DNA of 64,000 bases from Thiomicrospira aerophila AL3 (GCF_000227665.2 NZ_CP007030.1:558001-622000), one strand, 5' to 3'; positions 39,633-48,725 are shown, numbered from the stretch's first letter. The notes: generated by a model not told the origin, from the sequence alone. Translations and numbers: made by a program.

Positions 39633-40528
39633 ACTTTAAACTGATCGATATTGGCCAGTAAGAATTGATAAAAAGTTTGTGCAATAATGGGTAAATTTTT
39701 GTTTTTGTGTTGCACCCAATACCAGCTGCGTTTAATAGGAAAACCCTCGACATCCAGAACAGCGAGTTCGTTATCTTTTTGCTCGTGAATGAGCGTACTG
39801 CTAGATAGAATCGACAAACCTAACCCACCCGCAACTGCTTGTTTAATCGCTTCGTTACTCCCCATTTCTAAGCGAATAACGGGTGTTTGATGCCGCTCCG
39901 CAAACAGCTTTTCAATTTGTAGGCGTGTGCCTGAGCCAGGTTCTCTAAAAACAAAAGGCTCTTGTGCTACTCGGGTAAAAGGAATGTTTTTTTGTTTGGT
40001 TAAGGGGTGGTTAAGTGCGGCAATCATTAACAGACTGTTCGCTAAAAAAGGCATCGCTTCAATCCTGGGGTTGTCTGGTGGTACCCCCATAATATACACA
40101 TCATCTTCATTGCGTTCTAAACGCTCCATGACTCGTTCACGGTTAAGAATTTCTAAACGAATATCTACGCCGGGGTAGTGCTGACAAAACTGACCAATCA
40201 GTTTGGGTAAAAAATATTTGGTGGTGGTGACAGTCGCAATTCTGAGGCGTCCTGCGGTCATCCCTTTCATATTGGCTATCGTTTGTTCAAACTGATCCCA
40301 GCTTTTTAACCACTGGTTACAGGTTTGATAAAGCGTTTCGCCAGCTTCAGTTAAAAAAATCTTTTTACCGAATTGTTCAAGCAAAGGTAAGCCAATTTCT
40401 TCCTGTAGTGCCTTAATTTGTTTCGACACCGTGGGTTGACTGACATGCATTTCTTGGGCAGTCAGCGAGAAACTTTGGCGTCGAGCTAGCGTTTCAAAAG
40501 TTTGAAGTTGTCGAAGAGTAATGCGCAT
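39629..40528 (-). CDS. LysR-family regulator (CbbR/CcmR-like), probable regulator of sbtA
   Basis: A 299-residue LysR protein: an N-terminal winged helix-turn-helix (about 3-62; SFSLTAQEMHVSQPTVSKQI) and an effector-binding domain of two lobes (about 90-295). The overall pattern (MRITLRQLQTFETLARRQSFS and the VGGLGLSIL-type hinge AVAGGLGLSILS) resembles CbbR/CcmR regulators of carbon fixation and inorganic carbon uptake. It diverges from the bicarbonate transporter gene with 124 bp between starts, and an inverted repeat lies just before its own start. I infer that it controls sbtA and itself in response to inorganic carbon status. Confidence 0.8.
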   Translation of the reverse strand: MRITLRQLQTFETLARRQSFSLTAQEMHVSQPTVSKQIKALQEEIGLPLLEQFGKKIFLTEAGETLYQTCNQWLKSWDQFEQTIANMKGMTAGRLRIATVTTTKYFLPKLIGQFCQHYPGVDIRLEILNRERVMERLERNEDDVYIMGVPPDNPRIEAMPFLANSLLMIAALNHPLTKQKNIPFTRVAQEPFVFREPGSGTRLQIEKLFAERHQTPVIRLEMGSNEAIKQAVAGGLGLSILSSSTLIHEQKDNELAVLDVEGFPIKRSWYWVQHKNKNLPIIAQTFYQFLLANIDQFKV

Positions 40529-40539
40529 ACGCCCTCTGT

Positions 40540-40555
40540 ATAGCCAGTTGGCTAT
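40540..40555. promoter_or_regulatory. Candidate LysR operator between the LysR gene and sbtA
   Basis: ATAGCCA (40540-40546), GT, TGGCTAT (40549-40555): perfect 7-bp arms, 12 bp upstream of the LysR start. A further half-site, ATAGCC, occurs about 50 bp away toward sbtA. Confidence 0.5.
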
Positions 40556-40652
40556 TGTTTTATTAAAAATTATTCATTTTTATATTATCACGTTTCTCTA
40601 TAGGATAGCCCCGAGTGTTTCGTTTAATGGTTTTTAACATAAGGAGAGGGTT

Positions 40653-41666
40653 ATGGATTTTTCATTAATCAATAACTTAATCGACCCGGCGATATTGTTT
40701 TTCTTTTTCGGGTTGTTTGCGGCGGCGGTCAGGTCGAATCTTGAAATTCCGCCGGCGATTGCTAAGTTTTTTTCATTGTACTTGTTGGTCGCGATTGGGT
40801 TTAAAGGCGGGGTTGCGCTATCAGCCAGTGGTTTTACATCCACTGCAATGATTGCTATAGCTGCAGCGCTATTTATGGCTTTTTTAGTACCGTCCTATAC
40901 CTTTTTAATTTTACGCAAACGCACAACACCCTTTAATGCGGCGGCGATTGCGGCGACCTATGGGTCAATTAGTGCCGTGACGTTTATTGCCGCTCAACAA
41001 TATCTCACTAATAATGGCGTGGATTTTGGCGGTTATATGACCGTGGCAATGGTACTCATGGAATCGCCTGCGATTATTATGGCGGTGTTACTGGCTGCGA
41101 TTGTGCGCAAGCAACAAGCACAATCTGAAGCATTTGCCGGTGTGCCTGTGACCACGAACAGCCAGAAAGAACCTATTTCAGTTAAATCAGTACTGCACGA
41201 GGCGTTTACTGATGGTGCACACTTGTTATTGATTGGGAGTTTGGTGATTGGTTACATCACTGGCGACGCCGGCAAAACGATGATGGCACCTTTTACTGAT
41301 GCTATTTTCAAAGGGATTCTGGCTTTTTTCTTGTTGGAAATGGGCTTGTTGGTAGCGCGTCAATTGCGCCAAACGCAGGATTTAGATGCATTTTTAGTCA
41401 GTTTTGCTGCATTGATGCCTATCTTTAATGCCAGTTTAGCGATTGGTCTTGCCTATGTATTGGGCATGGGTCAGGGTGATGCCTTGTTATTGGCGGTATT
41501 GGTCGCGAGTGGTTCTTATATTGTGGTGCCTGCCATTTGTCGCTATGCCATTCCAGAAGCCAAACCGGGTGTGTATTTTAGTATGTCGTTAGGTATTACC
41601 TTTCCGTTTAATATTGTGATTGGTATTCCGTTGTATTTTGCCGCTATTAGTTTGTTATGGAGTTAA
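40653..41666 (+). CDS. sbtA: SbtA-family sodium-dependent bicarbonate transporter
   Basis: A 337-residue membrane protein with about ten helices in two inverted halves. It matches SbtA (DUF897) in LIDPAILFFFFGLFAAAVRSNLEIP at the start (residues 8-32), FKGGVALSASG, the TYGSISAVTFIAA patch, and the matching second-half VASGSYIVVPAICRYAIPEA. SbtA imports bicarbonate with sodium and feeds carbon-concentrating mechanisms; homologues are known in Thiomicrospira-type autotrophs. AAGGAGAGGG lies just upstream of the ATG. A PII-like gene follows after 2 bp, as SbtB follows SbtA in cyanobacteria. Confidence 0.88.
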   Translation: MDFSLINNLIDPAILFFFFGLFAAAVRSNLEIPPAIAKFFSLYLLVAIGFKGGVALSASGFTSTAMIAIAAALFMAFLVPSYTFLILRKRTTPFNAAAIAATYGSISAVTFIAAQQYLTNNGVDFGGYMTVAMVLMESPAIIMAVLLAAIVRKQQAQSEAFAGVPVTTNSQKEPISVKSVLHEAFTDGAHLLLIGSLVIGYITGDAGKTMMAPFTDAIFKGILAFFLLEMGLLVARQLRQTQDLDAFLVSFAALMPIFNASLAIGLAYVLGMGQGDALLLAVLVASGSYIVVPAICRYAIPEAKPGVYFSMSLGITFPFNIVIGIPLYFAAISLLWS

Positions 41667-41668
41667 TT

Positions 41669-41962
41669 ATGAAACCAGTTAAGCGAGTTGAGTTTATTGT
41701 GGATGCGCATGAAGTAGATAACTTATTGGCCTCTTTAGCTAAGATTAATATTCGAAGTTACACCGTTATTAAAGAGGCTTACGGCAATGGCGAGAGGGGA
41801 TTAAGAGGGGGCGACATTTTTAGCAATACCTTCGATAATAGCTATGTGTTAATAGCCTGTACCGATGAAGAGGCTTTGGCTATTGTAGAGAAGGTGCGTC
41901 CCATCTTGAAGTCCCTAGGTGGCATGTGTTTAGTGTCGGATGCCATGTGGGTGATTCATTGA
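41669..41962 (+). CDS. PII-like regulatory protein, SbtB-like partner of SbtA
   Basis: A 97-residue PII-superfamily protein. I chose ATG 41669 because GGAG lies six bases upstream; an earlier ATG at 41657 is inside sbtA. The ferredoxin-like core has a T-loop region containing ERGLRGGDIFSNTFDNSYV, similar to SbtB, which binds adenine nucleotides including cAMP and inhibits or gates SbtA. The stop codon TGA is split between host and insertion sequence: T belongs to the target site and GA to the first two bases of the IS256-type element. The original stop was also TGA, so the protein is unchanged. Confidence 0.8.
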   Translation: MKPVKRVEFIVDAHEVDNLLASLAKINIRSYTVIKEAYGNGERGLRGGDIFSNTFDNSYVLIACTDEEALAIVEKVRPILKSLGGMCLVSDAMWVIH

Positions 41963-43278
41963 GCCTGTAAATAATTCTGTGTAAACGCTCGTTGGGTTAA
42001 ACATATGCTTGCAAGCGTTCTTCATGCAGAATCATAAACTGGTTCATTGCTGCATTCCAGTCACGAATTGGCATCGTCCATTTCTTTGAGGCTGATTCAA
42101 TCGCCAGAAAGATGATTTTAAAGGCCGAATTGTCATGACTGAATAGTTTGCGATTTTTAATCGCCTTGCGAATCACTGAGTTCAAGGATTCAATGGCATT
42201 GGTGGTGTAAATCACCTTACGAATCGCCTGCGAGTATTGGAATACCGTGGCGATATTGTCCCAATGATTGCGCCAGGAACGGCTGATACTGGGGAATTTG
42301 GCATCCCATTTCGTCTCGAACTGCTCCAGCGCCAATAGAGCCTCTTCCTCTGTAACGGATTGGTAAATCTGCTTGAGGTCAGTGGCTACCGCCTTGCGCT
42401 CTTTGTAGCCGACGTATTTGAGTGAATTGCGCACCATGTGAACAATACACAGTTGCACATCGGTTTTAGGGTACACAGCACTAATCGCTTCGGGAAAACC
42501 GGTTAAACCGTCGACCGAGGCGATAAGAATGTCTTTCACGCCACGGGCGTGAATGTCATTCAATACGCTTAACCAGAACTTGGAAGATTCGGTTTCTGAC
42601 AGCCATAGCCCTAAGCATTCTTTTTGACCAGAGAGGTTGATGCCGAGTGCGACGTACATGGTTTTTCTGACGATCTGCTTGTCTTGACGGACTTTGATCA
42701 CAATGCCGTCGAGATAGAGCACCGGATAAACCTCATCGAGCGGACGGGAACGCCAAAGGGTGACCTTTTCCATCACCGCTTCGGTGACTTTTGAGATGAG
42801 TGTGGGCGAAACCTCCGCGCCATACATCTCTTGAAAGGTCGCGACGATATCACGGGTGGTCATGCCTTTGGCATAGAGGGCGAGAATTTGGTCATCCATG
42901 CTGGTCAAGCGCGTCTGACCCTTTTTCACCATAACGGGCTCAAAGGTGCTTTCGCGGTCTCGCGGTACGCTAATATCAACCTCACCATGGTCGCCCTTGA
43001 GGGTTTTGGTGGAATAGCCATTACGACTGTTAGCACCCTCGGATGGCTGATGTTTGGCATAGCCTAGGTGAGCTTCCATCTCAGCGCCGAGAGCCGCTTC
43101 TACGGTCATTTTGAGCAGTGCGGCGGAAAGTTGAGATAAGTCGGCTTGGGTTTTAACGTCTTTGGCCAGCTCAGCAGCCATGGCTTTAAGTTTTTCTTGA
43201 TCGAATTGGCTCATAGTATTTTTCCTTTTTGGGGGATTTTAAACTATGAGCGTTTACACAATTTAATTTACAGGCTCG
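41961..43278 (-). mobile_element. Complete IS256-family insertion sequence
   Basis: A 1318-bp element with one transposase gene. The left end begins GAGCCTGTAAAT and its inner part is GTGTAAACGCTC (41961-41990). The right end (43248-43278) is its reverse complement except for a 6-7 bp central mismatch, giving 30- and 31-bp imperfect inverted repeats. An 8-bp target duplication GATTCATT flanks it at 41953-41960 and 43279-43286, as expected for this family. Intact ends, an open transposase frame and an unmutated target duplication indicate a recent insertion. It contains no CAGGCCTG. Confidence 0.93.
41997..43214 (-). CDS. IS256-family transposase
   Basis: A 405-residue mutator-type transposase. 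Recognisable segments include the N-terminal EAHLGYAKHQPSEGANSRNGY, the LYLDGIVIKVRQ strand with the first catalytic Asp, ASVDGLTGFPEAI with the second, QLCIVHMVRNSLKYV, and the C-terminal YTTNAIESLNSVIRK block that contains the catalytic Glu of the DDE triad. Length is normal for the family and there are no interruptions, so it is probably active. It fills the element on the minus strand. Confidence 0.95.
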   Translation of the reverse strand: MSQFDQEKLKAMAAELAKDVKTQADLSQLSAALLKMTVEAALGAEMEAHLGYAKHQPSEGANSRNGYSTKTLKGDHGEVDISVPRDRESTFEPVMVKKGQTRLTSMDDQILALYAKGMTTRDIVATFQEMYGAEVSPTLISKVTEAVMEKVTLWRSRPLDEVYPVLYLDGIVIKVRQDKQIVRKTMYVALGINLSGQKECLGLWLSETESSKFWLSVLNDIHARGVKDILIASVDGLTGFPEAISAVYPKTDVQLCIVHMVRNSLKYVGYKERKAVATDLKQIYQSVTEEEALLALEQFETKWDAKFPSISRSWRNHWDNIATVFQYSQAIRKVIYTTNAIESLNSVIRKAIKNRKLFSHDNSAFKIIFLAIESASKKWTMPIRDWNAAMNQFMILHEERLQAYV

Positions 43279-43300
43279 ATTCATTGATTACTTGCAATAA

Positions 43301-43326
43301 AAAGGGACCTGTTGAGGTCCCTTTTG
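43301..43326. terminator. Bidirectional terminator, originally directly after the sbtA-PII operon
   Basis: AAAAGGGACC (43301-43310), loop TGTTGA, GGTCCCTTTT (43317-43326); a perfect 10-bp stem. On the minus strand it runs into TTTTTATT and serves the DsrE-like gene. Before the insertion it lay about 15 bp after the PII-like gene's stop; it is now 1.3 kb away. Confidence 0.8.
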
Positions 43327-43341
43327 AATTGTTGGAATGCC

Positions 43342-43785
43342 TTATGGGCGCAGGTAAACAAATCCTTGCTGTTGCAATGCGGCAATTTCTGCAACTCCTG
43401 CAGGGACGATATCGGCTTCACTGGCATCAAATAGTTCACTAACAGCTATGTTGTTGCCTTGAAGGGTATTCGCACAGATTTTGAAGTTTACGCCTTGTGC
43501 TTTTAGGTTGAGAATTCGAGATTGAATTAACTCATCGGTATGGGCGCTGTTGAGCAGACCTATTCCTGCACCGTGCATGACAACATGAATGGTTATTTGG
43601 TCTTCACCGACACCATTGATATGATTTTGAATGTTACCCAGCATGCCTCTGTAGCGTTGTTCATCGCCATAGTTGACGTGATAAACCACCTTTTGTTCAT
43701 CGTAACTGTTTGCATAGCTTGGCATATTGCCAAGGGTTAACAGTCCTGCAAAGGAAACCAATAAAGCTTTGACAAAATTTTTCAT
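43342..43785 (-). CDS. Exported DsrE-like protein
   Basis: A 147-residue protein with a signal peptide (about 25 residues) and a DsrE/DsrF-like domain starting at KVVYHVNYGD. The HVVMHGAGIGLL strand and a single Cys104 in FKICANTLQG are typical of periplasmic DsrE-like proteins. Cytoplasmic DsrE/TusD relatives carry sulfur as cysteine persulfide; secreted forms are common in sulfur oxidisers but unexplained. The same fold, with an aligned Cys, forms the outer half of the anti-sigma factor encoded next on the same strand, so the two may interact. Confidence 0.75.
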   Translation of the reverse strand: MKNFVKALLVSFAGLLTLGNMPSYANSYDEQKVVYHVNYGDEQRYRGMLGNIQNHINGVGEDQITIHVVMHGAGIGLLNSAHTDELIQSRILNLKAQGVNFKICANTLQGNNIAVSELFDASEADIVPAGVAEIAALQQQGFVYLRP

Positions 43786-43913
43786 GTGTAGACTCCCAGT
43801 TATTTTTTAATGTAAAAGGTTTTGTGACCTTCATTGTAATAACGGAGTTTGATCCTTTTTATTCCATCAAGGCTGCTGATGTCTGTATTGGTTAAATATA
43901 TATCATGACATGG

Positions 43914-44600
43914 TTAAATTTTAATAAAGGTCCAGCCACTCTTTAAGCGTTTGACTACTTCATCGACTGCTGGCTCATCCACTCTGACCGCAGGTAGTAG
44001 GTTAAATGTCTTGCCTTCCTGTCCAATCCTTTCAAGTGTTCTTCGGCAAGCAATGAGTTCAAGGTTTTGATGTTGTTCAACCAGTGTAATAATCTCATCA
44101 GCCATGGCATTTTGGGCATTAAAAAGCTCAATCCCTTCATGGTTGGTAATAATTTGTACTTGGGTATTAGGTTGTTGATTAAGCAGTTGACTAGCCTTTT
44201 GCAGGCTCGCAACCATTTTATCTTGCTGGTTATTATCCAAATGAATGACAAATTTATTCGAGGGCTGTGCTATAGGCGTATTGTGATTTTGGTCTGGGTA
44301 GGAGAAATTGAGCATCATTCCAAGCAGCAGGCCTGCTAATCCTGCGGCAATGTATCGCCAGCTAGGGATGATGTTTGGTTTGGAATGGGTTAAATGAACA
44401 GTTTGCGTTGTGTGTGAATTTAGGGGGCTAATCTTTTTATAGTGTTGTGAAATTTGTGCTTTGATGTGTCTTTTGACACACACTTGTTCCTTGGCATTAG
44501 CGTCATTTTGGAGGTTTTTTTCAAAAGCTAATCGCTCGTTAATATCGAGTTCATCGTCAACATATTGATCAATTTCATAGGGTTTAAAGTGAGGTCTCAT
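43914..44600 (-). CDS. Anti-sigma factor with periplasmic DsrE-like domain
   Basis: A 228-residue single-span membrane protein. The N-terminus (about 1-55, IDQYVDDELDINERLAFEKN) matches the cytoplasmic anti-sigma fold, but the zinc-finger HxxxCxxC set is not present. One transmembrane helix spans 83-99. The outer part (115-228) is homologous to the secreted DsrE-like protein at 43342, with Cys185 in LIACRRT aligned to its Cys104. Its ATG overlaps the ECF sigma stop by 4 bp. I infer that sulfur species or the DsrE partner act on the outer domain and release the sigma factor. CAGGCCTG at 44328 lies in the membrane helix. Confidence 0.7.
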   Translation of the reverse strand: MRPHFKPYEIDQYVDDELDINERLAFEKNLQNDANAKEQVCVKRHIKAQISQHYKKISPLNSHTTQTVHLTHSKPNIIPSWRYIAAGLAGLLLGMMLNFSYPDQNHNTPIAQPSNKFVIHLDNNQQDKMVASLQKASQLLNQQPNTQVQIITNHEGIELFNAQNAMADEIITLVEQHQNLELIACRRTLERIGQEGKTFNLLPAVRVDEPAVDEVVKRLKSGWTFIKI

Positions 44601-45172
44601 GATGGTTTCCTCATGGCAATTACATTATCTTTATTGGCTGGTTTATTGGTCATTAGCTGCCTTTCAAGTTCTTTGCGAGCACGAGATAGGCGTGACATAA
44701 CTGTACCCATCGGGATGTCTAAGATTTCAGCCGTTTGTTGATAACTTAGTTCTTGTAAATCGATCAACGTAATAATTTGGCGTTGGCTGGCCGTCAGTTT
44801 GATCATGGCTTGCTCTAAGCTATCAATAGCTTCATCAGCAAGGTATTCATCTTCACTGGAAGGGTGATGATAATGAAAGTCTATGGCCTCCTCAGTAACC
44901 GATTGCCATTGCTGTTGGTAGCGTAGTTTATCTATATAAAGGTTATGTAATATTTTGCAGAGCCAGGGTAAGAGCTGATCAAGTTCTTTAAGTTGGTCTT
45001 TGTGTTCTATGGCTTTGAGTAACGTTTCTTGTACTAGGTCCTCGCTTAGACTTGGTTGATGTGTCCAGGCATAAGCGAGCTGATAGAGTCGTATAGTCTG
45101 CTGACTAAGCAATGAATTAAAATCGGTTTTAGCGGTTGATTGTTTTAGCCAGTGCTGAACATATTTAAGCAT
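44597..45172 (-). CDS. ECF-type RNA polymerase sigma factor
   Basis: A 191-residue sigma-70-family protein with region 2 (about 25-95; LSEDLVQETLLKAIEH, then WLCKILHNLYIDKLR) and region 4 (about 130-185; SYQQTAEILDIPMGTVMSRLSRARKEL), and no region 3, as in ECF factors. The anti-sigma gene overlaps by 4 bp, the standard layout. Likely targets are its own operon and the DsrE-like gene downstream, but I could not identify a shared promoter motif by eye. Confidence 0.88.
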   Translation of the reverse strand: MLKYVQHWLKQSTAKTDFNSLLSQQTIRLYQLAYAWTHQPSLSEDLVQETLLKAIEHKDQLKELDQLLPWLCKILHNLYIDKLRYQQQWQSVTEEAIDFHYHHPSSEDEYLADEAIDSLEQAMIKLTASQRQIITLIDLQELSYQQTAEILDIPMGTVMSRLSRARKELERQLMTNKPANKDNVIAMRKPS

Positions 45173-45248
45173 AATGGGACCTGTAAAAATTGAAATTCAA
45201 TTTTAGCTTAGATTAATGAGGGTCGCGAATGCATTAGTAAAGGTTAAT

Positions 45249-45270
45249 AAAAAAGCGCCTTGCGGCGCTT
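45249..45270 (-). terminator. Terminator of nrdAB
   Basis: On the minus strand AAGCGCC (45270-45264), loop GCAA, GGCGCTT (45259-45253), then TTTT. It follows nrdB by about 27 bp. Confidence 0.85.
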
Positions 45271-45296
45271 GAGATGAACTTGCGTTGGTAGATTAG

Positions 45297-46430
45297 TTAC
45301 AGTGAAAAACCACCAAAGTCATCTTTGCTAACGTTGGTGTCCACTTGACCAACAAGATAAGAGCTGATTTCTGATTCTTGTGGGGCGACTTGAACATTAT
45401 CACTGACTAGCCAGTTATTCATCCAGGGTAAGGGGTTGCTGCGCTGCTGGAAAATAGTGGGGTAGTTAAGTGCTTTTAAACGCACGTTGGTAATGTATTC
45501 AACATAGTCCTGCAGAATCTTGGTGTTTAAGCCAATCATTGAGCCATCTTTGAACAGATACGCGGCCCACTGCTTTTCCTGTTCAGCGGCATCTTTAAAG
45601 ATGTTGATGATAGCCTCTTCTTCTTCAGCGGCAATTGCGGCCATTTCAGGGTCGTCATCGCCATTGCGTAATAGGTTGAGCATGTGCTGAGTGCCTGACA
45701 AATGCAAGGCTTCATCGCGGGCAATCAGTTTGATAATCTTGGCATTGCCTTCCATTAGCGAGCGTTCGGCAAATGAAAAACTACACGCAAAAGAAACATA
45801 GAAGCGAATCGCTTCAAGTACGTTCACAGACACCAGGGTTAAATACAGCGCACGCTTGATTTTTTTGCGAAACACCGCATCTTGTTCAATATCAATGGCT
45901 TGCGAGTAAAGGGTGTTGGTTAAAAAAATCAACTCATCATAATATTCGGTGACCGAAATCGCGCGTTTAACGATTTCTTCATTGGTGACGATATCGTCAA
46001 ATACCACGCTTGGATCCGTCACGATGTTGCGAATGATATGGGTATAGGAGCGACTATGGATGGTTTCTGAAAATGACCAGGTTTCAATCCAGGTTTCGAG
46101 CTCTGGAATGGATACAATCGGCAATAGCGCGACGTTGGGTGAACGCCCCTGTACCGAATCTAATAGCGTTTGGTATTTGAGGTTGCTTAAGAAAATATGT
46201 TTTTCATTGTCGGGTAGGGCGGCAAACTCGGCGCGATCGCTCGACAAATCGACCTCTTCTGGACGCCAAAAGAAGCTCAGTTGCTTTTCAATGAGTTTTT
46301 CAAAAATCGGAAATTTTTGTTGATCGTAACGCGCCACGTTAACATTTTGACCAAAAAACATCGGCTCTTTAAGCGCGTCATTTTGACTGCGACAAAAAGT
46401 GGAATAGGTCATTTTTTCTTGGCAACTCAT
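45297..46430 (-). CDS. nrdB: Class Ia ribonucleotide reductase, beta subunit
   Basis: A 377-residue di-iron subunit that holds the tyrosyl radical needed by NrdA to make deoxyribonucleotides. Nearly canonical class Ia sequence: [20 protein letters not shown], the radical-site segment [16 protein letters not shown] with the radical Tyr, iron ligands in [13 protein letters not shown] and [13 protein letters not shown], and the [10 protein letters not shown] stretch near the C-terminus. It follows nrdA by 18 bp on the same strand. Confidence 0.95.
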   Translation of the reverse strand: MSCQEKMTYSTFCRSQNDALKEPMFFGQNVNVARYDQQKFPIFEKLIEKQLSFFWRPEEVDLSSDRAEFAALPDNEKHIFLSNLKYQTLLDSVQGRSPNVALLPIVSIPELETWIETWSFSETIHSRSYTHIIRNIVTDPSVVFDDIVTNEEIVKRAISVTEYYDELIFLTNTLYSQAIDIEQDAVFRKKIKRALYLTLVSVNVLEAIRFYVSFACSFSFAERSLMEGNAKIIKLIARDEALHLSGTQHMLNLLRNGDDDPEMAAIAAEEEEAIINIFKDAAEQEKQWAAYLFKDGSMIGLNTKILQDYVEYITNVRLKALNYPTIFQQRSNPLPWMNNWLVSDNVQVAPQESEISSYLVGQVDTNVSKDDFGGFSL

Positions 46431-46448
46431 AGTGATTTCCTGTTGTTA

Positions 46449-48725
46449 TTATAGTTTACACGCACCGCCAGCACAGCCATCGTCATCTTGCGAATCAGCC
46501 GCACCATCACGGGTGTTATGGTAATAGAGGGTCTTTAAACCAAGCTTGTAACAATAGAGTAAATCTTGCAGTATTTGTTTAATCGGAACTTTACCTTGTT
46601 CAAATTTGGCCGGATCATAGTTGGTGTTGGCCGAAATCGCTTGGTCAACAAACTTTTGCATAATCGCGACTAATTGAATATAGCCAGTATTGTTAGGAAT
46701 CTGCCATAGTAACTCGTAGTTAGCTTTAATTTCTTTAAAGCCAGGGACCACTTGTTTCAAGATGCCATCTTTGGACGCTTTCACCGAGATATAGCCACGC
46801 GGCGGTTCAATACCGTTGGTCGAATTGGTGATTTGTGATGAGGTTTCACAAGGCATCAATGCGGTTAAGGTTGAGTTGCGCAATCCGGTAGTTTTAATCT
46901 CACTACGTAAACTTTCCCAATCGTAGTGCAATGGGCTATTGCAGACACTATCGACATCTTTTTTATAGGTATCAATCGGTAAAATACCCTGGGCATAGGT
47001 GGTCTCATTAAACTTCGGGCAGGCCCCAAATTCTTGCGCTAAACGATTCGATGCTTTTAGCAGGTAGTATTGAATGGCTTCAAAGGTGCGATGCACCAGA
47101 TCATTCGCTGAGCCATCAGAGTAGCGCACACCGTGTTTTGCTAAATAATAGGCCAGGTTAGTGACACCTACCCCTAGCGTACGGCGATCTAGGCTGGCAA
47201 TCTGTGCCGCTTTAATCGGGTAGTCTTGGTAATCAAGCAGACTATCTAATGCGCGCACAATCAGCTCAGACAGCTCTTCGAGCTCATCAAGGTCTTCAAT
47301 CGCCCCCAAGTTGAATGCCGACAGGGTGCAGAGCGCGATTTCTCCATTTGGGTCATCCACTGAGTTGAGTGCCTTCGTAGGCAGCGCAATTTCTAAACAC
47401 AGGTTAGATTGGCGCACCGGTGCTTGTTTTGAGTCAAACGGGCTGTGGGTGTTGGTATGATCGACGTTTTGAATATAAATACGACCGGTTTGTGCTCGCT
47501 CCTGCGCGAGTTGCGAGAATAAGTCTAGCGCCTTAATTTGTTTTTTACGCACGGCAGGATCGGCTTCATAGAGCTGATAGAGGCGTTCAAATTCCGCTTG
47601 ATCTTCGAAGAAGGCATCATAAAGCCCAGGCACATCAGATGGGCTGAACAGCGTGATCATGCCACCTTCAAGTAAACGTTGATACATCACCTTGTTGAGT
47701 TGCACGCCGTAATCTAAATGACGGGCGCGGTTTTCTTCAACACCGCGGTTATTTTTTAGCACTAACAGGGATTCAACTTCTAAGTGCCATAAGGGATAAA
47801 ACAAGGTCGCTGCCCCCCCACGCACGCCACCTTGCGAACAGGATTTAACCGCAGTTTGAAAGTGTTTGATAAACGGAATCAGGCCGGTATGGAACGCCTC
47901 ACCGCCACGAATGGCGCTGCCAAGGGCGCGCACGCGGCCAATATTGACCCCAATGCCTGCGCGTTGTGATACATATTTGACAATAGATGAGGAGGTGGCG
48001 TTAATCGAATCGAGAGAGTCACCGCATTCAATGAGTACACAGGAACTAAACTGGCGAGTTGGCGTGCGCACACCAGACATAATGGGCGTGGGTAGTGACA
48101 GTTTAAAGTTTGATGCGGCATCATAAAAGCGTTTAATTAGGTTGAGACGGGTGTTGCCCTCATAGTGACTAAATAGGCACATAGGGATGAGCATATAGAT
48201 AAACTGTGGGCTTTCGTAAATCTCACCGGTAACCCGGTTTTGGACCAGGTATTTGCCTTCTAACTGTTTCACTGCTGCATAACTAAAGGTTAAATCGCGA
48301 TCATGCTGAATATAACCATCAAGCTCATCAATTTCGGTTTTGCTGTAATCTTCTAGCAACTGGGCATCATAGCGACCGGCACGCACCATTTTGTTGATCT
48401 GTTCAAATAACGACGGTGGCGTAAAACGCCCAAAGGCTTTTTTGCGTAAATGGAAAATCGCCAGGCGCGCGGCCAAATGTTGATAGTCAGGTGAATGTTC
48501 TGAAATCAAATCAGCGGCTGATTTAATAATGGTTTCGTGGATGTCGGCGGTTTTAATGCCATCATAGAATTGGATATGCGAGCGCAATTCCACCTCAGAA
48601 ACGGATACCTCATCCAAGCCTTCGGCCGCCCAGGTAATGACGCGGTGAATTTTTTCGAGATCAATGGATTCTTTTCGACCGTCGCGTTTGACGACTAAAA
48701 TTTCTGAAGAGCTTGTGTTAGACAT
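46449..48725 (-). CDS. nrdA: Class Ia ribonucleotide reductase, alpha subunit
   Basis: A 758-residue catalytic subunit. I chose ATG 48725, preceded by AGGAATTG; an upstream ATG lacks support. An N-terminal ATP-cone regulates activity (VKRDGRKESIDLEKIHRV). Active-site residues are visible: Cys in FSSCVLIECGDS, the Cys/Glu pair in NLCLEIALP, Cys in GEIALCTLSAFNLG, and the tyrosine pair in LKTLYYHNTR for radical transfer. The C-terminal cysteine pair for reduction is in GCAGGACKL. Expression is probably controlled by the NrdR-like and DnaA-like sites upstream. Confidence 0.95.
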   Translation of the reverse strand: MSNTSSSEILVVKRDGRKESIDLEKIHRVITWAAEGLDEVSVSEVELRSHIQFYDGIKTADIHETIIKSAADLISEHSPDYQHLAARLAIFHLRKKAFGRFTPPSLFEQINKMVRAGRYDAQLLEDYSKTEIDELDGYIQHDRDLTFSYAAVKQLEGKYLVQNRVTGEIYESPQFIYMLIPMCLFSHYEGNTRLNLIKRFYDAASNFKLSLPTPIMSGVRTPTRQFSSCVLIECGDSLDSINATSSSIVKYVSQRAGIGVNIGRVRALGSAIRGGEAFHTGLIPFIKHFQTAVKSCSQGGVRGGAATLFYPLWHLEVESLLVLKNNRGVEENRARHLDYGVQLNKVMYQRLLEGGMITLFSPSDVPGLYDAFFEDQAEFERLYQLYEADPAVRKKQIKALDLFSQLAQERAQTGRIYIQNVDHTNTHSPFDSKQAPVRQSNLCLEIALPTKALNSVDDPNGEIALCTLSAFNLGAIEDLDELEELSELIVRALDSLLDYQDYPIKAAQIASLDRRTLGVGVTNLAYYLAKHGVRYSDGSANDLVHRTFEAIQYYLLKASNRLAQEFGACPKFNETTYAQGILPIDTYKKDVDSVCNSPLHYDWESLRSEIKTTGLRNSTLTALMPCETSSQITNSTNGIEPPRGYISVKASKDGILKQVVPGFKEIKANYELLWQIPNNTGYIQLVAIMQKFVDQAISANTNYDPAKFEQGKVPIKQILQDLLYCYKLGLKTLYYHNTRDGAADSQDDDGCAGGACKL

